A DNA stretch of 7,951 nt from CAYGXH01 sp964354485 (GCA_964354485.1 CAYGZY010000236.1:1-7951); one strand, 5' to 3'. Shown: positions 1 through 6,828, counted from the stretch's first letter. The notes: generated from the sequence alone by a model not told the origin. Made by a program: numbers and translations.

Positions 1-1368
1 TTGTTCGTTCTGGGAATAGTGTTCTCATGTCTGGGGACGGCGATGATAACATCGTATTTCGGACTTTCACTGGCACTTGGGGCATTCATTGCCGGGCTGG
101 TCCTTTCTGAATCAGAGTACTCCTATGAAATTGTAGGGGCAGCACTTCCGTTCCGGGACGCCTTGAGCAGTCTTTTTTTCATATCGATAGGCATGCTTCT
201 CAATATCGGATTCGTGCTCCAATCGTCCCTCCTCGTGGTCGGATTAACTGCTGTCATTATTGCACTGAAATTCTTCATAAATTTTCTGCTCGTTCTCAAT
301 CTCTCCTTCCCGGTTCGTACCTCCGTCATCGTCGGACTTTCACTGGCTCAAATCGGTGAATTTTCATTTCTTCTCGCTGTAACTGGAATGTCTTCGTCTC
401 TGATCGACGAAACCACATATCAGTTGTTCCTTGGTTCTTCGATACTTACCATGCTGGTGAGCCCGTTCCTGATTGAATTTTCGGCAAAAACAGCCGACAA
501 GGTACAGAGCATACTCCCAGAACGGTTCGCATCAAAATTCAGGATAAAATTGATCGCACGAGAAATCCCCGTTGAGCCGAAGGTCAGCGGACTTCGGAAT
601 CATGTTGTGATAGCGGGGTACGGTCTCTGCGGTAAAAATCTCGTAACGGTCCTAAAGGAAACCGGTATACAGCATGTTATTGTAGACCTGAACGGTGATA
701 CAGTACGGGAAGCGCGTCAGGGGGGCATGAATATAATATACGGCGATGTCACACGGGACGATATACTCACGGCGCTCCGCATTGAACAGGCACGGGTTTT
801 CGTCATTGCCCTTTCGGATCCCGCTTCAACAAGAAGGTGTCTGTACGGCGCACGTATGATGAATCCCGAGGTACACATCATCGTTCGTACACGTTACACG
901 TCGGAAATCGAAGACCTTTATAAACTGGGTGCGGATCAAGTCGTATCTGAGGATTTTGAAACGTCCATTGAAATTTTTACACGAGTGCTGAGACAGTACC
1001 ATCTCCCGCGGAACATCATAACGACGCAGGTTGATCTCATACGACGCGAGGGATACGGAATGCTGCGCGGGCTCAAACTCCCCGATGCTACCGTGGATCA
1101 GATTGCCTCAATTTTGGCGGCTGGTACTACTGATACATTCCTAGTACTGCAGGATTCTCCCGCATGCGGGAAGACATTAAAGGAATTAAACCTCCGCTTC
1201 CTCTCGGGAAGCACCATAATTGCCATCGTGCGCGATAATATATCAACGACGAATCCGCCTCACGACTTTCGAATCGAAGCCGGAGACATTTTAGTACTCA
1301 TAGGAACTCATGCAGAAATCGATAAGGCATTTGAACTGCTTAGCCCGTCTAGAAAAGTAGAAGATTAA
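1..1368 (+). CDS. Monovalent cation:proton antiporter of the CPA2 (KefB/KefC) family with RCK/TrkA domain, 5'-truncated by window edge
   Basis: This is an inner-membrane antiporter expected to exchange K+ or Na+ for H+, gated by a cytoplasmic nucleotide-binding domain. The visible 455 residues begin inside the membrane domain. GAFIAGLVLSES (28-38), SLFFISIGM (57-65) and AQIGEFSFLLA (116-126) are the conserved helices seen in KefB/KefC proteins. Several further hydrophobic segments run to about residue 160. A linker (about 161-198) leads to an RCK_N/TrkA-N Rossmann fold with the glycine motif GYGLCGKNL (206-214) and an acidic residue at the end of strand 2 (D229). A TrkA-C (RCK_C) domain fills about 375-450. 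Compared with KefC, roughly 200 N-terminal residues are missing. The reading frame is open at base 1, so the TTG there is not the true start. The stop is TAA at 1366-1368, and the gene converges on lptB. The ion cannot be told from sequence. The family call is firm; assignment to kefB or kefC itself is not justified. Confidence 0.9.
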   Translation: MFVLGIVFSCLGTAMITSYFGLSLALGAFIAGLVLSESEYSYEIVGAALPFRDALSSLFFISIGMLLNIGFVLQSSLLVVGLTAVIIALKFFINFLLVLNLSFPVRTSVIVGLSLAQIGEFSFLLAVTGMSSSLIDETTYQLFLGSSILTMLVSPFLIEFSAKTADKVQSILPERFASKFRIKLIAREIPVEPKVSGLRNHVVIAGYGLCGKNLVTVLKETGIQHVIVDLNGDTVREARQGGMNIIYGDVTRDDILTALRIEQARVFVIALSDPASTRRCLYGARMMNPEVHIIVRTRYTSEIEDLYKLGADQVVSEDFETSIEIFTRVLRQYHLPRNIITTQVDLIRREGYGMLRGLKLPDATVDQIASILAAGTTDTFLVLQDSPACGKTLKELNLRFLSGSTIIAIVRDNISTTNPPHDFRIEAGDILVLIGTHAEIDKAFELLSPSRKVED

Positions 1369-1392
1369 TAACGGGAAAAAACGGTTGGCATG

Positions 1393-1465
1393 AATTCCAG
1401 ACCGATTGTCTATTTCAATCTTTCTGTCAACATACACTTCCCCGGCATCGAATCGGTATGGAATT
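1393..1465. repeat. Inverted repeat in the convergent gap between antiporter gene and lptB
   Basis: The 15-nt arm at 1393-1407 (AATTCCAGACCGATT) pairs with 1451-1465 (AATCGGTATGGAATT). Fourteen of 15 positions match, across a 43-nt spacer. It lies in the 140-bp gap between two genes that converge. A second small hairpin (AGAGC at 1474-1478, GCTCT at 1484-1488) sits between it and the lptB stop. Read on the minus strand, that hairpin is followed by an AT-rich stretch but no clean T-run. Together these could end transcription from both sides, but the long spacer makes the large repeat a poor intrinsic terminator. Protein binding site or decayed repeat element are alternatives. Confidence 0.5.
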
Positions 1466-1508
1466 ATATTAAGAGAGCAGGTAGCTCTGCAAAGGAATTT
1501 ATGCGGGT

Positions 1509-2306
1509 TCAGTCGTAGCGGTCGAGTTTGAATTTTTCGCCTAAGTAGAGCCGGCGCGCTTCAGGATCATTTGCGAGGTACTGCGCCGACCCTGATTTAA
1601 TGATCTTACCTTCGAAAAGCAGGTACGACCGATCCGTGATCGATAAAGTCTCATGGACATTATGGTCGGTGACGAGGACACCGATACCCCGGTTTTTCAG
1701 ATTCTTTACGATCCGCATGATATCCTCTACGGCAATCGGATCGATACCGGCAAACGGTTCATCGAGAAGGATGAACTTAGGTTGGGTGGCAAGAGTACGA
1801 GCGATTTCCGTTCGCCTCCGTTCACCACCCGACAGCATGTAACCTTTACTTTTCGCCACGTTTGATATTCCAAAATCCTCCATAAGCTGCTGACATCGTT
1901 CCTCGCGTGCCGATTTCGAAAGTCCCATCAGCTCAAGGACTGCGGTAATGTTATCGTGCACCGTCAGCCTCCGGAAAACGGAAGCTTCCTGTGAGAGATA
2001 TCCGATTCCCATGCGGGCGCGCTTGTACATCGGTTCTTTCGTAATTTCCGAGTCATTTAAGAAGACCTCCCCCTCTGTCGGCTTGATCATGCCGACGATC
2101 ACATAAAAGGTGGTCGTTTTCCCCGCTCCATTCGGTCCGAGGAGGCCAACCACTTCTCCCTGTTTCACCTCGATGCTGACATCATTCACGACGAAACGCT
2201 TCCTGTATTTCTTGAAAAGCGACTTAGACCTCAGCACGCTGACATCGGAAACACCGGACGATTCGGAAACAGTTACCGATATTTTTTGTTCTTCTGTCAT
2301 GGGCAC
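1509..2306 (-). CDS. lptB: LPS export ABC transporter ATP-binding protein LptB
   Basis: LptB is the cytoplasmic ATPase of the LptB2FG transporter, which extracts LPS from the inner membrane and drives it along LptC and LptA to the outer membrane. All ABC motifs are present: Walker A GPNGAGKTT (57-65), Q-loop Q106 in GYLSQEAS, signature LSGGE (158-162), Walker B FILLDEP (178-184), D-loop GIDP and switch histidine H215 in TDHN. The stretches QEASVFRRL, GGERRRTEIAR and the C-terminal YLGEKFKL follow the LptB subfamily rather than LivF-type or generic ABC ATPases. The protein has 265 residues against 241 in E. coli; the excess is an N-terminal extension of roughly 22 polar residues. The longest frame starts at GTG 2306, but ATG 2300 (residue 3) is equally likely, and neither has a well-placed Shine-Dalgarno. 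It is the last gene of the Kdo/Lpt operon, 26 bp after the ostA-like gene. The permease genes lptF and lptG are not in the window. Confidence 0.95.
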   Translation of the reverse strand: MPMTEEQKISVTVSESSGVSDVSVLRSKSLFKKYRKRFVVNDVSIEVKQGEVVGLLGPNGAGKTTTFYVIVGMIKPTEGEVFLNDSEITKEPMYKRARMGIGYLSQEASVFRRLTVHDNITAVLELMGLSKSAREERCQQLMEDFGISNVAKSKGYMLSGGERRRTEIARTLATQPKFILLDEPFAGIDPIAVEDIMRIVKNLKNRGIGVLVTDHNVHETLSITDRSYLLFEGKIIKSGSAQYLANDPEARRLYLGEKFKLDRYD

Positions 2307-2332
2307 AATATATGAATTATCGCTTCCACTCT

Positions 2333-3634
2333 CTAATCGATGCGAGGATCAAAGGGACGGCGGGGCTTCTGTTCCCTCCAATTAAATTCCCGTAAATTAT
2401 GCTCCGATTCCTTGCCAGCGACCAACCTTTCGGGAAAATATTTGCCTTCAATTCCGGATATTCCTTTGATTCTCTCGATTGTTCCCTCACGGAACGTTAT
2501 AATAATCTCATCGCCTGTTGTGATATTCATTCCATTCGGCACTTCCTTATCGAAGAGATAATAGAGGATCGTGGCTGTGGTAATCACATTAACCTGATCG
2601 ATCTTATCCTCGGTAAAATGGAGTAAAATAGACTTACCCGTCATCTGGTTGAATCTCTTCGTCAGCAGTGTGTCTGCCCTTGATATTGCGACCGCTTTCT
2701 CGCGGACGTACACAGTTTTCAGGCGCCGTTCCTCCAATGCGATGAATATCGTTTCGCCGGATACCTGATTATCCTGAAACGGGCCTGTTTGGTACCATAC
2801 GTATGGTGCATTCCTGAGGTCAAGACTATCGAGGTCAGTATAATAAACGCACAAACCCGCTTCTGCAACAAGTCCGCTTCGGAATATTTTTACGCTGTCT
2901 GTTGCTATTAACCGTTCAACTGAATCTCTATACGATTCAAGCATACGTGCTGTCACAAACAACGTATCGTACCCGCCATGGGAATTCACATCGACCTGTA
3001 TGACCATCGGATCCGAAGTTACTTTGCTGTACTTTTCATTCCGATAATTCTCAAAATGATTTCCGAAGATAGTCATCCGGTTCCTCTGATTGACGATCTT
3101 TACATTTCCGTCGGCAATGGATTTTCCTTCCTCGCGGTAATACTGAACCTCATCGGCGGTCACAATTGAGGTACTATCCTCAATGTATACATTTCCCTTA
3201 AAGTAAGCCCGCTTCTCGCGAACGAAATATTTCCCGTACGACGCATTTAGGGACGTCTGCGGATCCTGCAGCATGACACGATCAAATGCCTCTGCAATTT
3301 TTTCGTTCACGTAATACTTGCCTCGCATCCCGACTAGCCGCATCGTGTCGTCCCGGATCTCCACGACTCCGTCCATATCTACAGTATTGCTCGTAAGGTA
3401 ATGAGTTGCGCGTGCACAGGTGATAAGCGTCTTCCCCTGATGCATACGGACATCACCGATGAGACGCCGCACTTCCTCACCGTTCATCTCCGTTGTTACG
3501 AGGCTGTCGGCATGATCAAGTATGACGACATTTTCATCATCCTGCGAATACACGGATACTGCGCGAAGAAATAACAGAGTGAGTACAGCCGCTCTCAGAT
3601 ATGTCTTCCTATACATCCTGTCGTTACTTCCCAT
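2333..3634 (-). CDS. OstA/LptA-like periplasmic LPS-transport protein, enlarged
   Basis: This exported protein has an OstA-like (LptA-type) region and probably forms part of the periplasmic bridge that carries LPS to the outer membrane. Residues 8-30 are a signal peptide: basic RKTYLR, a hydrophobic core, then a likely cut near VYSQ-DD. From about 37 to 220, short beta-strand units recur, each marked by a G-(D/N/V)-V turn: IGDVRM, DGVVEIRDD, KGNVYIED and DGNVKIVN, as expected for an OstA beta-jellyroll. The remaining roughly 210 residues keep a beta-rich look with more GxV-type turns and end in a basic, proline-containing tail. E. coli LptA has only 185 residues. The longest frame begins at ATG 3634, overlapping the lptC stop by 11 nt. 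ATG 3616 (residue 7) is a better start: GGGAAG lies 10 nt upstream and the signal peptide then begins MYRKTYLR. Placement between lptC and lptB supports the role. I leave the symbol empty because the length departs so far from LptA. Confidence 0.85.
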   Translation of the reverse strand: MGSNDRMYRKTYLRAAVLTLLFLRAVSVYSQDDENVVILDHADSLVTTEMNGEEVRRLIGDVRMHQGKTLITCARATHYLTSNTVDMDGVVEIRDDTMRLVGMRGKYYVNEKIAEAFDRVMLQDPQTSLNASYGKYFVREKRAYFKGNVYIEDSTSIVTADEVQYYREEGKSIADGNVKIVNQRNRMTIFGNHFENYRNEKYSKVTSDPMVIQVDVNSHGGYDTLFVTARMLESYRDSVERLIATDSVKIFRSGLVAEAGLCVYYTDLDSLDLRNAPYVWYQTGPFQDNQVSGETIFIALEERRLKTVYVREKAVAISRADTLLTKRFNQMTGKSILLHFTEDKIDQVNVITTATILYYLFDKEVPNGMNITTGDEIIITFREGTIERIKGISGIEGKYFPERLVAGKESEHNLREFNWREQKPRRPFDPRID

Positions 3635-4226
3635 CCGGTTTTGCCTGTCCGGTTACTTTATAGATAGTCCGATTCTTCAGACTCCGATCCGATTCGAATC
3701 CGTGTCCCTGGATCTGTTCTTTAGGAGTCGTAATCTCAACATATTCCGGGGTGTGAATCTTCTGCGTCCTGTTCGTCCAGAAGAGAGATTCGGTTCGGAG
3801 AGTTGAACCACTGTCGGAGATGACAACTACACTTTCACGCGCCTCAAGGTCCTGTGTTGCATCGTTCACCATACCTCTGCGGGCTGTGAGGACGGAGGTG
3901 TGCTGCATATTATCATCGTAGAAATCGACCGTGATCATAGAATCGAGGAGGGTTATTTTCTTTGTCGCATAGACGAGAATGTGACCTGCCCGGAGGATAC
4001 CCGTTACCCTGCCGGAATCAGTGAACGTGATCGTAGCATTCCAGCTTTCCTGTGAAGGCACATCCTGTCCGACTTCAAGACTTGTGACCGGAGGTTTGAC
4101 TTTCCCCTCACATCCGTTGAGAGTAAATAACACGATTCCGAGGATCACGAGAAGTATTCCCGGGTAGAGGATGGAACCACGAGCCGATGGAGAGTATCTA
4201 TGAATGGATGACTTTTTTATTTTCAC
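3624..4226 (-). CDS. lptC: LPS export system protein LptC, predicted lipoprotein
   Basis: LptC sits at the inner membrane, receives LPS from LptB2FG and passes it to LptA. The 200-residue length matches the family (E. coli 191). A basic N-terminus (1-16) and a hydrophobic segment (about 19-37) end in TLNGC, which fits a lipobox with acylated cysteine C39. A soluble beta-rich domain follows, with strand pairs such as ITLLDSMITVDFYDD, SVLTARRGMVND and YVEITTPKEQIQGHGFESD; the last resembles the conserved C-terminal LptC signature (strand, then GxGFESD). The start is GTG at 4226, 11 nt after the kdsD stop, with only a weak AGCGG upstream, and no nearby ATG gives a better choice. The 3' end overlaps the ostA-like gene by up to 11 nt. 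Sequence conservation of LptC is low in general, so the call rests on size, the C-terminal motif and the fixed gene order kds-lptC-ostA-lptB. Confidence 0.87.
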   Translation of the reverse strand: MKIKKSSIHRYSPSARGSILYPGILLVILGIVLFTLNGCEGKVKPPVTSLEVGQDVPSQESWNATITFTDSGRVTGILRAGHILVYATKKITLLDSMITVDFYDDNMQHTSVLTARRGMVNDATQDLEARESVVVISDSGSTLRTESLFWTNRTQKIHTPEYVEITTPKEQIQGHGFESDRSLKNRTIYKVTGQAKPDGK

Positions 4227-4237
4227 GACCGCTGTGT

Positions 4238-5224
4238 TTATTGATTCTCTTTTCCCAAACCTGCTTCGACCAATTCGTGCAGATGGATCATCCCAATTGG
4301 TCGGTGTTTATCGTCAACGACAATGAGTTGGGTTATTTTAAATGCTTCCATTTCCTGGAGAGCCACTGCCGCAAGCACATCCTTCGATATTGTCTTCGGT
4401 CGGCGGGTCATTGCCATTTCAGCAGTTTGGTGCGTCAAATCGGTCGTCTTCTGAAGGAGCCGCCGTAAATCGCCATCGGTAACCATCCCGACGAGGATAC
4501 CGCTTTCATCAACGACACAGGTCGCACCTAGGCGTTTGGATGTGATCTCGAGGATTGTATCACGGAGGGGAACATCATATCTGACTTTAGGGACATTATC
4601 GCCGCTGACCATCATCTCTTCAATTTTGAGAAGGAGTCGCTTGCCGAGATTTCCCCCGGGGTGGTAGAGAGCAAAGTCTTCGATGGTAAAATTTCGTTGG
4701 TCAAGCAGCGCCATGGCGAAAGCATCACCCATTACCAGCGTTGCGGTAGTGGAGGATGTCGGAGCTAAATCGTGCGGGCATGCTTCTTCCTTTACACTGA
4801 TATCGAGTACGATATCTGCTTCCCGCGCGAGCGGTGAATTCAGGTTGGCGACCATTGCGATAATCGGGACACCGATTCTTTTAAATAGAGGGATAAGCTG
4901 GTTGAGTTCGCGTGTATTCCCGCTCTTTGAAACACAGATGACGACATCCTCTTTTCTGACCATGCCGAAATCGCCGTGCACAGCATCTGACGGATGGAGA
5001 AACATTGTCGGTGTCCCGGTCGAATTCAAGGTAGCCCCGATTTTTCGGGCGATGATGCCCGATTTCCCCATACCGGTGATCACAACGCGTCCGTGTGACT
5101 CATATACGGTGTTCACGGCGCGGGCAAAATTCTCGTTAATACGTTCTTCCAGCAAAGCGACCGAGGCAGCTTCGATCCTGACAACATTTTTCCCTGTTTC
5201 GATTATGGATGCTGTATTTTTCAT
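4238..5224 (-). CDS. kdsD: D-arabinose-5-phosphate isomerase KdsD (SIS + two CBS domains)
   Basis: KdsD converts D-ribulose-5-phosphate to D-arabinose-5-phosphate, the first committed step toward Kdo, in the cytoplasm. The 328 residues match the family (E. coli KdsD 328). A sugar-isomerase (SIS) domain covers about 30-195, with ITGMGKSG (49-56), the phosphate-binding SKSGNT (99-104) and LYHPGGNLGKRL (187-197). Residues K54, H83, E106, E147 and H188 line up, with a constant offset of -5, with K59, H88, E111, E152 and H193 of the E. coli enzyme, so the active site looks complete. Two CBS domains follow (about 205-262 and 270-325), closing with IHLHELVEAGL. ATG 5224 is supported by AGAGAGG 8 nt upstream; this site straddles the kdsC stop, 13 nt away, which suggests coupled translation. 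Paralogues such as GutQ share this architecture, but the operon with kdsA and kdsC makes KdsD the natural call. Confidence 0.96.
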   Translation of the reverse strand: MKNTASIIETGKNVVRIEAASVALLEERINENFARAVNTVYESHGRVVITGMGKSGIIARKIGATLNSTGTPTMFLHPSDAVHGDFGMVRKEDVVICVSKSGNTRELNQLIPLFKRIGVPIIAMVANLNSPLAREADIVLDISVKEEACPHDLAPTSSTTATLVMGDAFAMALLDQRNFTIEDFALYHPGGNLGKRLLLKIEEMMVSGDNVPKVRYDVPLRDTILEITSKRLGATCVVDESGILVGMVTDGDLRRLLQKTTDLTHQTAEMAMTRRPKTISKDVLAAVALQEMEAFKITQLIVVDDKHRPIGMIHLHELVEAGLGKENQ

Positions 5225-5237
5225 ACCATATTCCTCT

Positions 5238-5756
5238 CTAGAGAAGCTTTTTTGCGGTAAGGATCATATCAATGATTTCACGCACTGCTCCCCGTCCACC
5301 CCGTTTACTGAGAATACAATCGACTTCTCTCTTTACCCCGCCCATTGCATCTGCAGGAGCGGCGCTGACTCCCACCAGTCGAAGCAGGGATAGATCAAAT
5401 TCATCATCTCCGACGAAACAGACTTCATCAGGGGTAAGCCGGTATTTCTTTATGATCTTCCTGAACGCCGCTACTTTATCCTCAGAACCCTGGTGGACAT
5501 CCGTGATTTTCAGCCGTCGTGCCCGGAATGCTGTAACTTTGGATGTACGTCCTGAAATGATGGCAAATTTAAGTCCTTTTTCACGACCGCGGAAAATACC
5601 GTACCCATCGTGAACATGAAACCTTTTGTATTCCATACCATCCGCACCGTAGATGATTGAACCATCCGTGAGGACGCCGTCTACGTCCAGGATAATGATG
5701 CGGATCCGCCTGAGCTTACGGACCAGTGCGGGAGAGAGTTTACGTCCTCTGCTCAA
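5238..5756 (-). CDS. kdsC: 3-deoxy-D-manno-octulosonate 8-phosphate phosphatase KdsC
   Basis: KdsC is a HAD-family phosphatase that hydrolyses Kdo-8-phosphate to Kdo and phosphate. HAD motif I is LDVDGVLTDG (23-32, nucleophile D24 and acid D26), motif II lies in IISGR (66-70, S68), motif III is K94 in GSEDK, and motif IV is GDDEFD (116-121). The C-terminal KRGGRGAVREIID (151-163) is the family-specific tail that reaches the neighbouring active site of the tetramer. At 172 residues it is typical of this small, capless class (E. coli 188). The start codon appears to be TTG at 5756: a TGA in the same frame lies 12 nt upstream, and the next ATG is residue 41, inside the fold. The start therefore overlaps the last codons of kdsA by 17 nt, with only a weak AAAGAGAA as ribosome site, so its translation probably depends on kdsA translation. 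Confidence 0.95.
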   Translation of the reverse strand: MSRGRKLSPALVRKLRRIRIIILDVDGVLTDGSIIYGADGMEYKRFHVHDGYGIFRGREKGLKFAIISGRTSKVTAFRARRLKITDVHQGSEDKVAAFRKIIKKYRLTPDEVCFVGDDEFDLSLLRLVGVSAAPADAMGGVKREVDCILSKRGGRGAVREIIDMILTAKKLL

Positions 5757-6576
5757 AGTTCTCTTTCACCATGTTATCGATCGGGATAATTTCCTTCAGG
5801 AGCTGTTCAATACGATTCAGAGGAAGCTGACTCGCCGCATCACTCAGCGCCCGCTTGGGATCGGGATGTGTTTCTATGAATAGCGCGTCGATACCAACCG
5901 CGACGCCTGCACGGGCAATAGGGAAAATAAATTCCGGCTGACCTCCCGTCATTTTCTTTCCGGCTCCGGGCAACTGTACCGAATGCGTTGCATCGAGGAC
6001 CACGGGAAATCCAGATTTCCTCATGATGACCAGCGAGCGCATATCGACAATAAGATTGTGATACCCGAACGACGCGCCGCGCTCCGTCAACATAATCTTT
6101 TTATTTCCGGTCGCTGCCACTTTCTGAGCCTGAAGCCGCATGTCCTCCGGCGCCATGAACTGTCCCTTCTTGATATTGACTACCTTCCCAGTCTTCCCCG
6201 CGGCATGGAGGAGATCGGTCTGCCGGCAAAGAAACGCTGGTATCTGCAGTATATGAACAACCTCCGCTGCGATGGCTGCTTCTGATTCGGTGTGAATATC
6301 GGTCAGGATTGGTACACCGTATTCATTATGGACCTCAGACAAAATCCGGAGGGCTGATTCAATCCCGATGCCGGAGAATGACCTCCCGCTCGTTCTGTTG
6401 GCTTTCTTATAGGATGATTTGAAGATGAAGGGCACATTGTGTTTCTTCGTGATCTTCGCAAGATACCCGGCCGTACGGAGCGTTATTTCACGGCCCTCAA
6501 CGACGCACGGTCCTGCGATGAGAACCAGCGGATTCCCGCCTCCAACCGTAAAATCACCTGCTTTTACCATTCTCAT
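5740..6576 (-). CDS. kdsA: 3-deoxy-8-phosphooctulonate synthase KdsA, metal-dependent type
   Basis: KdsA condenses phosphoenolpyruvate with D-arabinose-5-phosphate to Kdo-8-phosphate. The 278-residue TIM barrel carries AGPCVVEGRE (21-30), FKSSYKKANRTS (52-63), LTDIHT (91-96), IPAFLCRQTDLL (112-123), VNIKKGQF (133-140), ERGASFGYHNLIVDMRSL (165-182), DATHSVQLPG (195-204) and FIETHPDP (233-240). The KANR(T/S)S motif separates it from DAHP synthases. C24, H198, E235 and D246 correspond, all with offset +13, to the metal ligands C11, H185, E222 and D233 of the Aquifex aeolicus enzyme. E. coli KdsA has Asn in place of the cysteine and needs no metal, so this one belongs to the metal-dependent class. 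The usual FDKANRS reads YKKANRT here. Start ATG 6576 or ATG 6570; no Shine-Dalgarno is visible, and a TATAAT box ends 5 nt before the first ATG. It is the first gene of the operon, divergent from ispE. Confidence 0.97.
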   Translation of the reverse strand: MRMVKAGDFTVGGGNPLVLIAGPCVVEGREITLRTAGYLAKITKKHNVPFIFKSSYKKANRTSGRSFSGIGIESALRILSEVHNEYGVPILTDIHTESEAAIAAEVVHILQIPAFLCRQTDLLHAAGKTGKVVNIKKGQFMAPEDMRLQAQKVAATGNKKIMLTERGASFGYHNLIVDMRSLVIMRKSGFPVVLDATHSVQLPGAGKKMTGGQPEFIFPIARAGVAVGIDALFIETHPDPKRALSDAASQLPLNRIEQLLKEIIPIDNMVKENFEQRT

Positions 6577-6581
6577 TCGAT

Positions 6582-6613
6582 ATTATAATTTTTCATGTGG
6601 TAAAAAGTACAAA
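6582..6613 (-). promoter_or_regulatory. Putative promoter of the kdsA operon
   Basis: On the minus strand, TATAAT occupies 6587-6582. A TTTG (6613-6610), continuing as TTGTAC (6612-6607), lies upstream, 22 nt from TTTG or 19 nt from TTGTAC. The stretch is AT-rich. The -10 box ends 5 nt before ATG 6576, so a start 6-7 nt downstream would place the RNA 5' end at or next to the start codon, giving a leaderless message or one only a few nucleotides long. The spacing of 19 is longer than a sigma-70 optimum, while a TTTG at -33 is the form known from Bacteroidetes. This is a motif match only. Confidence 0.45.
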
Positions 6614-6660
6614 AAAATCGGGTGAGAGGCAATCGGTGGGCGTATAGCGGCCCCATTGTC

Positions 6661-6753
6661 ATAACCGCTGATAAGAATGATAAAATGATGGTTATGATGG
6701 CTTCTAACATTAATTCTTTATTTATCATATTCATCAGCGTTATCAGCGGTTAT
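6661..6753. repeat. Nested palindromic repeat between kdsA and ispE
   Basis: Perfect 14-nt arms ATAACCGCTGATAA (6661-6674) and TTATCAGCGGTTAT (6740-6753) enclose a second perfect 8-bp inverted pair, ATGATAAA (6677-6684) and TTTATCAT (6721-6728). The right side also carries direct near-copies with a 9-10 nt period: ATCAGCGTT (6733-6741), ATCAGCGGTT (6742-6751) and ATCAGCTTG (6752-6760). The 93-bp structure holds no open frame of note and no transposase. It looks like a dispersed intergenic palindrome (MITE- or REP-like) rather than an operator, although its place between two divergent genes leaves a regulatory role open. The rest of the 252-bp gap holds the kdsA promoter and the adjoining GC-rich hairpin. 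Confidence 0.6.
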
Positions 6754-6760
6754 CAGCTTG

Positions 6761-6780
6761 CCCGCCATCATTTTGGCGGG
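6761..6780. repeat. GC-rich hairpin upstream of ispE
   Basis: CCCGCCA (6761-6767) and TGGCGGG (6774-6780) form a perfect 7-bp stem around a 6-nt loop, immediately right of the larger palindrome and about 50 bp before the ispE start. No T-run follows on either strand, so it is not a standard intrinsic terminator. It may be the end of the same repeat element, or a structure in the ispE leader if transcription begins further left. Confidence 0.5.
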
Positions 6781-6828
6781 GGGTCCCATTGTTGCATCTC
6801 TCCCTCCTTTCATGTACTTTTCTAAACG

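Noticed and set aside
1390..1518. A 42-residue open frame on the plus strand in the convergent gap.
   Set aside because: No ribosome site, no recognisable protein features, it contains the inverted repeat and overlaps the lptB 3' end. Likely chance.
1509..2306. Amino-acid (LivF-type) or generic ABC ATPase instead of LptB.
   Set aside because: QEASVFRRL, GGERRRTEIAR, the YLGEKF end and the lptC/ostA neighbours all point to LptB.
4683..5393. A 236-codon open frame on the plus strand.
   Set aside because: It lies antisense to kdsD and kdsC, whose active-site motifs are intact; its translation has no domain-like pattern.
5740..6576. DAHP synthase instead of KdsA.
   Set aside because: KANRTS, AFLCRQTDLL and DATHSVQLPG are KdsA signatures, and kdsC and kdsD follow directly.
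6761..6780. GC-rich hairpin as intrinsic terminator.
   Set aside because: No T-run follows on either strand and no gene ends nearby; both neighbouring genes start away from it.
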